The notes under the pieces were generated by a model, which was not told where the DNA came from, did not search any database, and saw only the letters and a list, made by a program, of their open reading frames with translations. The position numbers and the translations under genes are program-made. Shown here one piece after another: positions 16,854 through 24,202 of a DNA stretch of 64,000 nt (positions within the stretch are counted from its first letter, which is position 1; the number at the start of each line of letters is the position of its first letter). The stretch spans positions 682,001-746,000 of the forward strand of contig NZ_NHRJ02000001.1 in assembly GCF_002220865.2 (NCBI RefSeq), read 5' to 3'. The DNA comes from Paenibacillus xerothermodurans. Lineage in GTDB: Bacteria; Bacillota; Bacilli; Paenibacillales; NBRC-103111.

Positions 16854-18041
16854 TCATTGCGCCACGCTGTTGGTCTCAGCCTGGGCGGCTGTGGATGCGG
16901 CGTAACGTTTCACATACCAGCTGAAAGCTAGCATTGCCACAGCGCAGAGGCCAGCGCACACGGCGAAGCCCGAGCCGATACCGAATACACTGGCGTAAGC
17001 GCCGCCTGCCAAGCCTCCAAAAATTCGGCTGATGCCGAGCGTCATGATGGAGTTCATCATCTGGCCGCTCGCCTTTAATTCCTTGCGCACGTGCCGATTG
17101 ACGTACTCGGCCAGGCACAGGTAGAACAAAATAAACGTACCGCCGTGCAGTGCCCACGATAGAATCACGGTGAACTCCGTCACCGTGACAGCGTAGAGCA
17201 GCCATCGAAGCAGATGAATCAAGCCGGAGAACAGCAAAATTTTATATACTCCAAAACGCGCATACAGCCGGTCAAAAAAGATCATAAACGGAAACTGGCT
17301 GATGGACCCGATCATGACGCCGATGCCAAGCAAGCTGGTGCTGATGCCCTGCTCCTGGCAGTACACTGCATGGTAAGTGAAGAAGAAGCCGATGGTCGAT
17401 TCAATGATGAATGTGTATATGTATATCACGGTCAAGGCTCTACTGTTGAATAGTTCCTTCAAGCGTACCTTCTGTTTCCTCTGGTGTCCCTCCACTCGCG
17501 GAATCGTACAGGCGCACACGAAGGCCAGCAGCATCATCGCTGAAAACAGAGGGAACATATAATTGATGTCACGGTCAAGTATCCAACCGGCGATAGCCGA
17601 CATCCCTGCGAAGCCGACGGAACCGTAGGTGCGCACGCGTGAAAAATTAAACTGCGATTTGCCTGCGAGCTCCAGCGTTATCGTGTCGCTGAGCGGATTG
17701 ACCACACACTGGAACACATAAAACAAAGCAGTCGATGCGAGCAGCAGCCAAAAATGCTCGCCGGAAGCCGGCATAAGCCAGATGGAGGCAGAAGTAAGCA
17801 GCAAGCTGAGCAGGAGCACGCTATTCTTCGATTTCGCCCGATCGGCGGCCAACCCCCACAACGGCTGTACGCATAGCGCGGTGATTAATCCTACCGAGGT
17901 AAGCAGACCGATAGTAAACGTATCCAAATTGATCTTGCTGTAATACAAGCCAATGTACGATGAGAACGCTCCATTGCCCATGAAAACAAGCGCGTAATAA
18001 ATGCAAACGTATACATATGCAGCCGAGGCCGATTTGAACAT
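16854..18041 (-). CDS. MFS permease (nucleoside/H+ symporter-like or PPP-family)
   Basis: About 395 residues with twelve hydrophobic spans. The N-terminal span reads YVYVCIYYALVFMGNGAFSSYIGLY-like, and the loop after TM3 has the MFS motif GLAADRAKS. Overall it resembles the LacY/NupG-like MFS_1 group (YwbF type). Start choice is uncertain: ATG 18041 gives a normal N-terminus but has a weak ribosome site, while GTG 18083 has GGAAGG 10 nt upstream and adds 14 residues. It sits just upstream of the DUF993 locus on the same strand, so it could import that locus's substrate, although a terminator separates them. Confidence 0.82.
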   Translation of the reverse strand: MFKSASAAYVYVCIYYALVFMGNGAFSSYIGLYYSKINLDTFTIGLLTSVGLITALCVQPLWGLAADRAKSKNSVLLLSLLLTSASIWLMPASGEHFWLLLASTALFYVFQCVVNPLSDTITLELAGKSQFNFSRVRTYGSVGFAGMSAIAGWILDRDINYMFPLFSAMMLLAFVCACTIPRVEGHQRKQKVRLKELFNSRALTVIYIYTFIIESTIGFFFTYHAVYCQEQGISTSLLGIGVMIGSISQFPFMIFFDRLYARFGVYKILLFSGLIHLLRWLLYAVTVTEFTVILSWALHGGTFILFYLCLAEYVNRHVRKELKASGQMMNSIMTLGISRIFGGLAGGAYASVFGIGSGFAVCAGLCAVAMLAFSWYVKRYAASTAAQAETNSVAQ

Positions 18042-18370
18042 GCCCGAATTCCCGCTTTCGGAAAAATAAATGTGTGCTGCCACGTTGCAAAAACCTTCCT
18101 TTGCTATGGTACTACATGACGCTGCGATTTGTCCCGCGTTTTTTCTCTTAACACTCACCCGATGAACTAACCCAAAGCTGATTTCCCGCAACCGTTGTCG
18201 CTCCTACTCTGTTGCACTGGTCCCTCCAGTGATTTCGCACGCAGCAGCGAAACCAAAAGGCAGGCTGCCTGCGCAGCTTGCCTTCTCTTCGGGATTTTGC
18301 GCAATATCTTTTCTCGGAAATTTTGGACGGACCTGCATCAGCAGGCCGACAAGCTGAATGATATATATTT
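18042..18370. other. Intergenic region between terC and the MFS gene
   Basis: About 330 bases without a convincing gene. It holds the terC terminator hairpin (18250-18284) and the leader of the MFS gene. Short open frames on both strands have no ribosome sites and unnatural composition. Confidence 0.5.
18250..18284 (-). terminator. Probable terminator after terC
   Basis: AAGGCA (18257-18262) and TGCCTT (18279-18284) flank inner GCTGC/GCAGC pairing, giving an almost continuous 12-bp stem. On the minus strand the T tract is short (TTTTGGTTT), so termination strength is uncertain. Confidence 0.5.
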
Positions 18371-19060
18371 TTACTGAGCCTGCTGCTGCTTTTTCTTTCT
18401 GCCCGCACGTTTTTTTTGCATCCACCCTGCGAGCAGTACGCCGCCGATCAGCACGAGAATAACACCCCATCGGATAAATGGATGTTCCACGAAAAATTCC
18501 TCAACCAGTGGTTCTTCGACGATCATTTTGCCTGCCGTCCACGCCAGCACACCGGATCCCACGAAAATAATGATCGGGAAGCGGTCCACCCAGCGCAGAA
18601 TAATCGTGCTGCCCCACACAACGATAGGCACACTAATGATTAAGCCTAACACCACCATTAGAAAATTTCCATGTGCAGCTCCTGCCACAGCGAGAACGTT
18701 GTCCAATCCCATTGCCGTGTCCGCCACAATGATCGTCCAAATCGCCGCATACACGTTCGCAGCTGTCTTTACCTCGTGTTCCTTCTCCTCCGCTAGGAGC
18801 TTGTACGCGATCCAAATAAGCAACAGACCCCCGAGGATGAGGAGGCCCGGTATTCTGAGTAACCAGACTACCACCAGCGTTAAAATTGAGCGAATGACGA
18901 TCGCGCCGAGCGTGCCCCAAAAAATGACCCTCTTTTGTTGGGCCTTCGGCAGATTTCGTGCGGCTAAACCAATGACGATGGCGTTGTCGCCGGCTAAAAC
19001 CAAATCAATCACCACGATTGAGAATAACGTTGACCAAAATTCGGGTGTGAATAAATCCAT
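18371..19060 (-). CDS. TerC-family integral membrane protein
   Basis: 229 residues from ATG 19060, with GGAGTG upstream; the earlier ATG at 19102 has none. About seven spans, with the TerC signatures VLAGDNAIVIGLA (about 21-33) and MGLDNVLAVAGA, whose paired acidic residues in membrane helices are proposed to bind metal. Bacillus relatives YceF and YkoY act in Mn2+ export and metallation of secreted proteins. The C-terminus is a basic and Gln-rich tail. I found no yybP-ykoY Mn riboswitch in the short leader. Confidence 0.9.
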   Translation of the reverse strand: MDLFTPEFWSTLFSIVVIDLVLAGDNAIVIGLAARNLPKAQQKRVIFWGTLGAIVIRSILTLVVVWLLRIPGLLILGGLLLIWIAYKLLAEEKEHEVKTAANVYAAIWTIIVADTAMGLDNVLAVAGAAHGNFLMVVLGLIISVPIVVWGSTIILRWVDRFPIIIFVGSGVLAWTAGKMIVEEPLVEEFFVEHPFIRWGVILVLIGGVLLAGWMQKKRAGRKKKQQQAQ

Positions 19061-19147
19061 CCGCTTCACTCCTTTATTCGAATCTTGGTATATTGTTCCC
19101 AATATTCCTTAAATGAATCTGCCCGTCGCAGAAATCTGTGTGAAGGC

Positions 19148-19177
19148 AAAAAAATAATCCCTGGCCGGAGTCGGCCA
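19148..19177 (-). terminator. Terminator of the alpha/beta-hydrolase gene
   Basis: On the minus strand TGGCCG pairs with CGGCCA around a 4-nt loop, followed after AGGGATTA by seven Ts (19154-19148). It is 35 bp past the stop at 19211. Confidence 0.65.
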
Positions 19178-19210
19178 AAGATCTCGTTATTACACAACTA
19201 AAACATAGCT

Positions 19211-20071
19211 CTACATATGGCGAGATAAAAATTTCAGCGTGCAGTTCACCGCCTGTTCCAGCTGTAGTGTGGTCGCATCGAATGGATGTGCCGCCCCGAA
19301 CGTATGTGTACCGCCTTCGATGGTCACGGTCTCATGCTGCGGCGCCGCCGCACTGAGCTGCCTGAAGCTTGCTTTCAAACGCGGAGCATCCTGGTCCCCC
19401 TGCACTTGAAGCACAGGTATGCGGAGCTCGGTCAAGCGTCGCACAATATCATACCGCTCCCGGTTTTGCTCCAAATCTTCATAGAATGCTGCGCTAATGG
19501 GCATATTCTGTTTGGTACGGGCGTTCGGCACATAAGCGACTCCCCGCTCCGCGACCTGCGCTCGGAACGCTTCGTCGAACAAATCCGCCCGGGCAATCCC
19601 GTTCCAGGTCACCACTCCGGCGATTTGCGGGTGCTCCGCGGCGAAAATGATACTGTTACCTCCGCCCCGGCTGTGTCCCAACAAGTAGACTCTGCCGGCA
19701 TCCGCGCGTTCTGCAGCCGGCAGCGAGCGGTCATTGATCGCTTGCAGCACCAATGCCAGGTCCTGCTGCTCCCGCGAGTAGGTATTGTGAGCGAATCGAT
19801 CCAATTCATCGAAATCCTCTACCCTAACCCCGTTACACGAAAAATTGAACGTAACCGCGTAAAAGCCCTGCTCGGCGAACCGCTCCGCCATGTATGGGAA
19901 GAATCCCCAATCCTTAAATCCCTTAAAGCCATGTACGAAAATAAGCACCGGCCGGGCCTCGACAGGTTCGGACGCATACCGGACGTCACCCCGGATGTAC
20001 AACGGCTCACCGGTGCCGAGCTGCCCGGCGTCGAGCACAAACGTTTGGCTGGATATCGATGCGCTGCTCAA
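19211..20071 (-). CDS. Alpha/beta-hydrolase (dienelactone hydrolase/peptidase S9-like)
   Basis: 286 residues from a TTG start at 20071 with AAGGGAG upstream. VLIFVHGFKGFKDWGFF gives the oxyanion-hole HG region (about 42-58). The nucleophile elbow is LGHSRGGG with Ser at about 145, and GGTHTFGAAHPF near the C-terminus supplies the catalytic His. It is a cytoplasmic esterase-like hydrolase of unknown substrate, monocistronic. Confidence 0.85.
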   Translation of the reverse strand: MSSASISSQTFVLDAGQLGTGEPLYIRGDVRYASEPVEARPVLIFVHGFKGFKDWGFFPYMAERFAEQGFYAVTFNFSCNGVRVEDFDELDRFAHNTYSREQQDLALVLQAINDRSLPAAERADAGRVYLLGHSRGGGNSIIFAAEHPQIAGVVTWNGIARADLFDEAFRAQVAERGVAYVPNARTKQNMPISAAFYEDLEQNRERYDIVRRLTELRIPVLQVQGDQDAPRLKASFRQLSAAAPQHETVTIEGGTHTFGAAHPFDATTLQLEQAVNCTLKFLSRHM

Positions 20072-20194
20072 TCAAAACACTCCCTTTTGAGTTGAAATGC
20101 AATGTCAAAAGCTCAGTGCGGACACGGTTATAATAGCATACAAAGTTGGTGCGGAATAGAGAAACACTGCCTGGTTTTGCCACATTGCGCGAAC

Positions 20195-20878
20195 CTACCG
20201 CTCATGCCTCAGCTGCATGAACAAGCCCTTGCTGTCCGTCCATTCCGCATACACGACCTCCTCGCTGCTCCGCGCCCCTGCCTCGCGCAGCTCGCTCAAC
20301 AGCCAATCCTCAGACCGGCCGATGTCTGTCAGCCGTTGATGTATGAGCCTGCCGTTTTCAATGAGGACGACGGGAAGCTCGTCCGGTTCGGCCGCCAGGG
20401 CCAGATCGCGGCGAGTGACACTCTCATCCGACGACTTCTTTTTCACACTGATGTTTCCGTTCGTCTCGAATACGGCGAATGCCACTTCACGCACACTGAA
20501 AATATTTTGTTCCCGCAGCAGCGTATGCAGCTGTTCGAAATCAAGATGATTTCGTTTCATCGCCTTTACATCTATATTCCCATTAACAATGATCAAGTCC
20601 GCAGAGCCGTTCAAAAACTTTGACAGCCCCGGTATCAGCTGCACCAGTTTTTCCAGCAAAAGCGAGAGCCCCGCCCATACGATCAATGCGTACAGCAGCT
20701 GTGTTAAAGAGACCTCTTTATCATAGAGTGTTTCGCCTACGATTTCACTCAGCATCAAGGAGGAAACGAAGTCAAAAGCGGTCAGCTGGGAAATTTCCTT
20801 TTTCCCCAGTACCCTCGTGATCAACCATAAACCCAGCATTGCGGTGACCAGCTTCACCGTAATGTAATAATAGTCCAT
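20195..20878 (-). CDS. DUF421 (YetF-like) membrane protein
   Basis: 227 residues. Three N-terminal membrane spans include the conserved RVLGKKEISQLTAFDF, followed by the cytoplasmic YetF domain with GSADLIIVNGNID and an IFSVREVAFAVFETNG segment. It is a paralogue of the partial protein at 1-487. A 17-bp palindrome lies 90 bp upstream, between this gene and the divergent exporter gene. Confidence 0.9.
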   Translation of the reverse strand: MDYYYITVKLVTAMLGLWLITRVLGKKEISQLTAFDFVSSLMLSEIVGETLYDKEVSLTQLLYALIVWAGLSLLLEKLVQLIPGLSKFLNGSADLIIVNGNIDVKAMKRNHLDFEQLHTLLREQNIFSVREVAFAVFETNGNISVKKKSSDESVTRRDLALAAEPDELPVVLIENGRLIHQRLTDIGRSEDWLLSELREAGARSSEEVVYAEWTDSKGLFMQLRHER

Positions 20879-20967
20879 GTGACCCCTCCTCCAAAATGTT
20901 GATTTTTTTTACCCTGCCGAGATTCCGGTGAAACCGGTATAGATTGGTAGTGCGGTAGTGCAATCCT

Positions 20968-20984
20968 GAAGTAAATTTTACTTC
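20968..20984. promoter_or_regulatory. 17-bp perfect palindrome between divergent DUF421 and fsr-like genes
   Basis: GAAGTAAA and TTTACTTC flank a single central T. The site is 90 bp from the minus-strand start (20878) and 104 bp from the plus-strand start (21088). No T tract follows, so it is more likely an operator than a terminator. Nearby are a direct GGTAGTGC duplication (20945-20960) and a CCGGT/ACCGG dyad. Confidence 0.4.
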
Positions 20985-21087
20985 CGCGGTGGGGATGAAG
21001 CTGTGCCCATACCCGTGATTATTTAACAATTAGTTCAATGATCGTGCTATACTTTAGCGTATATATAAATGGAATGGGAGTGTTCAG

Positions 21088-22335
21088 ATGATAACAAAAA
21101 CCAGCGTTTCTCCCGCTCGTGCAGGAGGCACCTTGTTCAGCATCCTGTTCGCCGTCAGTTTGGTACACTTGCTGAATGACACCATTCAATCCGTGGTGCC
21201 TGCCATCTTTCCTATTGTAAAAGAGTCATTGCAGCTGTCGTATACCCAGCTTGGCTTGATCGCGTTTGCGTTAAACGCAACCGCTTCCATTTTGCAGCCG
21301 GCCATTGGCTTTTACAGCGACAGCAAGCCGAAGCCTTATCTGCTCCCGCTCGGGATGGCCGCCACGCTGGTTGGCGTACTCGGCTTGGCACTGGCCGGCA
21401 GCTTCTCGGTGATGCTGCTCTCGGTTGCACTAGTCGGCATCGGCTCCGCCGTGTTCCATCCGGAGTCGGCCAAGATCGCCTACATGGCCGCAGGCCAAAG
21501 AAGGGGCTTGGCTCAATCGATATTTCAGGTTGGCGGAAGCACAGGCCAAGCGTTGGCTCCTATCATGACTGCGTTGATCTTCGTGCCGTTAGGGCAGTTC
21601 GGCATCATATGGTTTACCATCGCTGCAGCGGCGGCGATCGCCATTCAAACATATACCGCCCGCTGGTACAGCAGTCAACTGCGGCTGCGGCCGGCCAAGA
21701 GAAAACTGCAGCAGACAGCTCCAACGACAACGGGGAGCCGCAGGCAAGTTCGCTTCGCAGTCTCCATCCTGCTGCTGTTGGTCTCCACCAAGATGGCGTA
21801 TCTTGCGGCCATCACAAGCTTTTATTCTTTTTACCTCATTGAGCATTTTCAGCTGCCGATCGGGCAAGCGCAGTGGATCGTCTTCGGATTCCTGTTCGCC
21901 GGGGCTGTCGGTACATTTTTCGGCGGAGCGATCGCCGACTTGTGGGGACGCAGGAATATGATTTGGTTCTCGATTATAGCGGCACTGCCCTTTGCATTAG
22001 CTCTTCCATACGTTAACGTGCAGCTGAGTGTTTTATTTTCCATTATCATTGGACTCACTATTATGTCGAGCGGTTCTGTCACCGTAGTGTATGCGCAGGA
22101 GCTGCTGCCCGGCAAAGTGGGCACCGTGTCCGGTTTATTCTTCGGATTGTCCTTCGGCATGGGGGGCCTTAGCGCAGCTGCGCTAGGCATGCTGGCGGAT
22201 GCCACCAGCATCGGCTTTGTTATTAAGCTGTGCGCGCTGCTGCCGCTGCTTGGATTGATGACCATCCTGCTTCCGTCGGACACAAAGCTCAAGCAGTGGT
22301 CATCTCAAGCGGAACAAAGCCAAGTTAATTTGTAA
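21088..22335 (+). CDS. Fosmidomycin-resistance-type (Fsr) MFS exporter
   Basis: 415 residues with twelve membrane spans. The N-terminal HLLNDTIQSVVPAIFPIVK motif and GSAVFHPESAKIAYMA are typical of the Fsr/AraJ-like MFS group. Members export fosmidomycin and related small molecules, and physiological substrates are mostly unknown. GGGAG precedes the ATG by 7 nt, and a TATACT candidate -10 lies at about 21050. It is the only plus-strand gene in the first 36 kb and is divergent from DUF421, with a palindrome between them. Confidence 0.9.
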   Translation: MITKTSVSPARAGGTLFSILFAVSLVHLLNDTIQSVVPAIFPIVKESLQLSYTQLGLIAFALNATASILQPAIGFYSDSKPKPYLLPLGMAATLVGVLGLALAGSFSVMLLSVALVGIGSAVFHPESAKIAYMAAGQRRGLAQSIFQVGGSTGQALAPIMTALIFVPLGQFGIIWFTIAAAAAIAIQTYTARWYSSQLRLRPAKRKLQQTAPTTTGSRRQVRFAVSILLLLVSTKMAYLAAITSFYSFYLIEHFQLPIGQAQWIVFGFLFAGAVGTFFGGAIADLWGRRNMIWFSIIAALPFALALPYVNVQLSVLFSIIIGLTIMSSGSVTVVYAQELLPGKVGTVSGLFFGLSFGMGGLSAAALGMLADATSIGFVIKLCALLPLLGLMTILLPSDTKLKQWSSQAEQSQVNL

Positions 22336-22342
22336 CGAACAC

Positions 22343-22370
22343 AAAAACCTGGTCTAGGCCAGGTTTTTTT
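22343..22370. terminator. Bidirectional rho-independent terminator
   Basis: AACCTGG (22346-22352) pairs with CCAGGTT (22359-22365), with five As before and seven Ts after. It serves both the exporter gene (stop 22335) and the DUF1294 gene on the opposite strand (stop 22370). Confidence 0.92.
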
Positions 22371-22651
22371 CATAGATGGGGATAAAACAACCACTGTAAG
22401 AGTAAATAAACACATACTACGTTGAGAATGAAAACAAATGGAATGCCGACGAAAAACGATTCATGCTTGGTCTTATGCCGCCAAAACTGCATGCCCAGCC
22501 AGACGCCTGCGGCACCGCCGGCAAACGCTATCAGAAACAGCCGCCGCTCCGGCACCCGTCGGCTTCGCCTCTTGGATCTGCTTTTATCGGCACCCATGAT
22601 AACGAAACCGATCAAATTAATGATAAGGATATAACTCAAAATGATGTTCAA
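22370..22651 (-). CDS. DUF1294 small membrane protein
   Basis: 93 residues from a TTG start with GGAGGGGAG upstream. It has three hydrophobic segments with the DUF1294 core: MGADKSRSKRRSRRVPE between the first two, then AFAGGAAGVWLGM and RHKTKHESF. It is similar in layout to Bacillus YsdA. Function unknown; the basic cytoplasmic loop suggests nucleic-acid or phospholipid contact (inference). Confidence 0.88.
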   Translation of the reverse strand: MNIILSYILIINLIGFVIMGADKSRSKRRSRRVPERRLFLIAFAGGAAGVWLGMQFWRHKTKHESFFVGIPFVFILNVVCVYLLLQWLFYPHL

Positions 22652-22700
22652 TAAACTCCCCTCCGATGCAGCCGTGGTCTCAGTGTCAATTACAAGCGGC

Positions 22701-23189
22701 TCACCGAAGCGGATTCACCTTAACGACGGCTTGTTTGCCGCTAAGCTGGATTCCGGACTCCTCCCGGCCGCAGCCGGACAAGTCTCTCAGCATCCGCTCC
22801 AGCAATTCTTTGGCCTTCTGCCCTTCTTTCGCCTGTAGGCGGACAACTAACCGTACGCTATGGCCTGCGGCGAGTGATTTCTCAGCTTGTGATTTCTTAG
22901 TGCCGTAGTCGTGATCTTCTATGTTCGCGCTGAGTCTGATCTCTTTCTCCTTTGCGGGGGCCTCTTTTTTTGCCTTCCGCTTTTCTTGCAGCAGTGTTTG
23001 ACTGGCGGTGCCGCGCGCTACGAGCTTGCATGGAGGAGGGCTGCTCATCAGCGAGGTACATACCAAATCGGCCTTCATCCGCTTGGCAAGAGCCAGCGCC
23101 TCGTCTCGGGCTACCACCCCTAAATCCTCCTCCTGCAGACCTGTCAAATGCACCTCGGCCGCTTTTATCTTCTCATTGATTAACAACAT
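22701..23189 (-). CDS. Divergent translation initiation factor IF-3 paralogue
   Basis: 162 residues with the full IF-3 layout: an N-domain beginning LLINEKIKAAEVHL, a Lys-rich linker (KRKAKKEAPAKEKEI), and a C-domain with IRLSANIEDHDYGTK, HSVRLVVRL and RLRDL-like segments. Differences from standard InfC are clear: the VAP.A.PPVCKIMDYGK box reads TSLMSSPPPCKLVARG, and the RGRE.AH motif of the C-domain is replaced by QAKEGQK. No rpmI or rplT follows, so this is not the canonical infC locus. Good GGAGG start. It is either a ribosome-binding specialist or a neofunctionalised copy. Confidence 0.8.
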   Translation of the reverse strand: MLLINEKIKAAEVHLTGLQEEDLGVVARDEALALAKRMKADLVCTSLMSSPPPCKLVARGTASQTLLQEKRKAKKEAPAKEKEIRLSANIEDHDYGTKKSQAEKSLAAGHSVRLVVRLQAKEGQKAKELLERMLRDLSGCGREESGIQLSGKQAVVKVNPLR

Positions 23190-23233
23190 CTGCCTGCCTC
23201 CATTCTCTGTGTGCCGGATACTTTTTTAATATT

Positions 23234-23674
23234 TTAGCACTCAGCCGGTGCATGCTTATCCTTCTCCTTAAGGAGTTCCATCATAGTTAAAAACACCTTG
23301 GACTGGCGCTCTTTCTCCTTCAACCCGAAACGGTGGTTGCGTATTGTCGAAGCACTGCCGATGCCGAGCTCCTTTTGCACTTCCGCGTCACTTTTCCCCT
23401 CGTAAAATGCGCGCAGCAGATTGTTCTGATGGTCTGTCAGACCGGTGAACTTTTTGTCAAGCTGGATGAGATAGTGAAAAACCGATTGATGACTCCTTTC
23501 AATATGGGCGCGAGTATACCTTTCCGCTTCATAGAAAATGTCCTCATCACGGTAGATTAGCCCTATTTCGAAGGTTTTCCCGCACAGCAGGCATATGTAA
23601 TGTTCCCCTTCTCGGATATAGCCGCGTTTCAGCTCCTCCAGCGATGCATTCCAAAACGGTTCTGAGCTTATCAT
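23234..23674 (-). CDS. Putative DNA-binding protein with a C2H2-like zinc knuckle and LuxR-like HTH
   Basis: 146 residues from ATG 23674; an in-frame TTG further upstream lacks a ribosome site. The first half has CLLCGKTFE (Cys about 28 and 31) and ARAHIERSH (His about 55 and 60), a likely zinc site. The second half has LTDHQNNLLRAFYEGKSDAEV and IGSASTIRNH, resembling a sigma-70 region 4/LuxR-type HTH. No named family is assigned with confidence. The TACCA/TGGTA dyad before the gene could be autoregulatory. Confidence 0.65.
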   Translation of the reverse strand: MISSEPFWNASLEELKRGYIREGEHYICLLCGKTFEIGLIYRDEDIFYEAERYTRAHIERSHQSVFHYLIQLDKKFTGLTDHQNNLLRAFYEGKSDAEVQKELGIGSASTIRNHRFGLKEKERQSKVFLTMMELLKEKDKHAPAEC

Positions 23675-23743
23675 AGAGTAAACACATCCTAAACAAGTTT
23701 GTCTTATACCAAACAATGGTATTACACGTTTAGAATGAAGTCA

Positions 23744-23773
23744 AACAAAAACCTCCGGCCAGCTCACCGGAAG
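23744..23773 (-). terminator. Terminator of the CHY zinc-finger gene
   Basis: On the minus strand CTTCCGG pairs with CCGGAGG (one G-U), followed by TTTTTGTTT (23751-23744). It lies 32 bp after the stop at 23805. Confidence 0.8.
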
Positions 23774-23804
23774 TTACCGTAATGCTGATAAATGTGTACC
23801 CGGC

Positions 23805-24131
23805 CTACGCCGGATTAGGCCACTCGTAATACAGGTGATAGTGGTTTTTGCAGCCTGGATTGAAGGCAGTGGAGCAAACAGGGCATTGGTAATCGCAATG
23901 CAAGTATTGTTGTATGGTGAGCTCTGTTGAGCAGTTTCCGCAGAGCACCGCTTTCGTGCTCCACTCAGCGTAGGGCCACACTTGTGGATCATGCCCCGCC
24001 GCTTCCGCATGGCAAAAATAGCAGCCGTAATACTCGCCGCAGCATTTGAACTTCATAGCCAAGACATCTTTTTCACTATGGTAGTGCTTGCATCTGGTGT
24101 GACTGTCAATCGCGCCGATTACCTTAATCAA
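23805..24131 (-). CDS. CHY-type zinc-finger protein
   Basis: 108 residues from TTG 24131, which has GGAGATG upstream; the longer in-frame version lacks a ribosome site. It is dense in Cys and His: RCKHYH, KFKCCGEYYGCYFCH, HDP.VWP, LCGNC, CPVCS.AFNPGC and NHYHLYY. This is the CHY zinc-finger pattern, which binds three zinc ions. Bacterial stand-alone CHY proteins are uncharacterised. The neighbouring gene also encodes a predicted zinc-binding protein, but a terminator separates the two. Confidence 0.88.
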   Translation of the reverse strand: MIKVIGAIDSHTRCKHYHSEKDVLAMKFKCCGEYYGCYFCHAEAAGHDPQVWPYAEWSTKAVLCGNCSTELTIQQYLHCDYQCPVCSTAFNPGCKNHYHLYYEWPNPA

Positions 24132-24202
24132 GGGATCATCTCCTGCCGGTTGTTTAATCTTAGTGTAGCACAACTGACACGGCTAAGCCCACGTTGGTGC
24201 AC

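Noticed and set aside
19061-19210. Possible yybP-ykoY manganese riboswitch before terC
   Set aside because: The space is taken up by the upstream gene's terminator and a short leader; none of the conserved riboswitch loops is seen.
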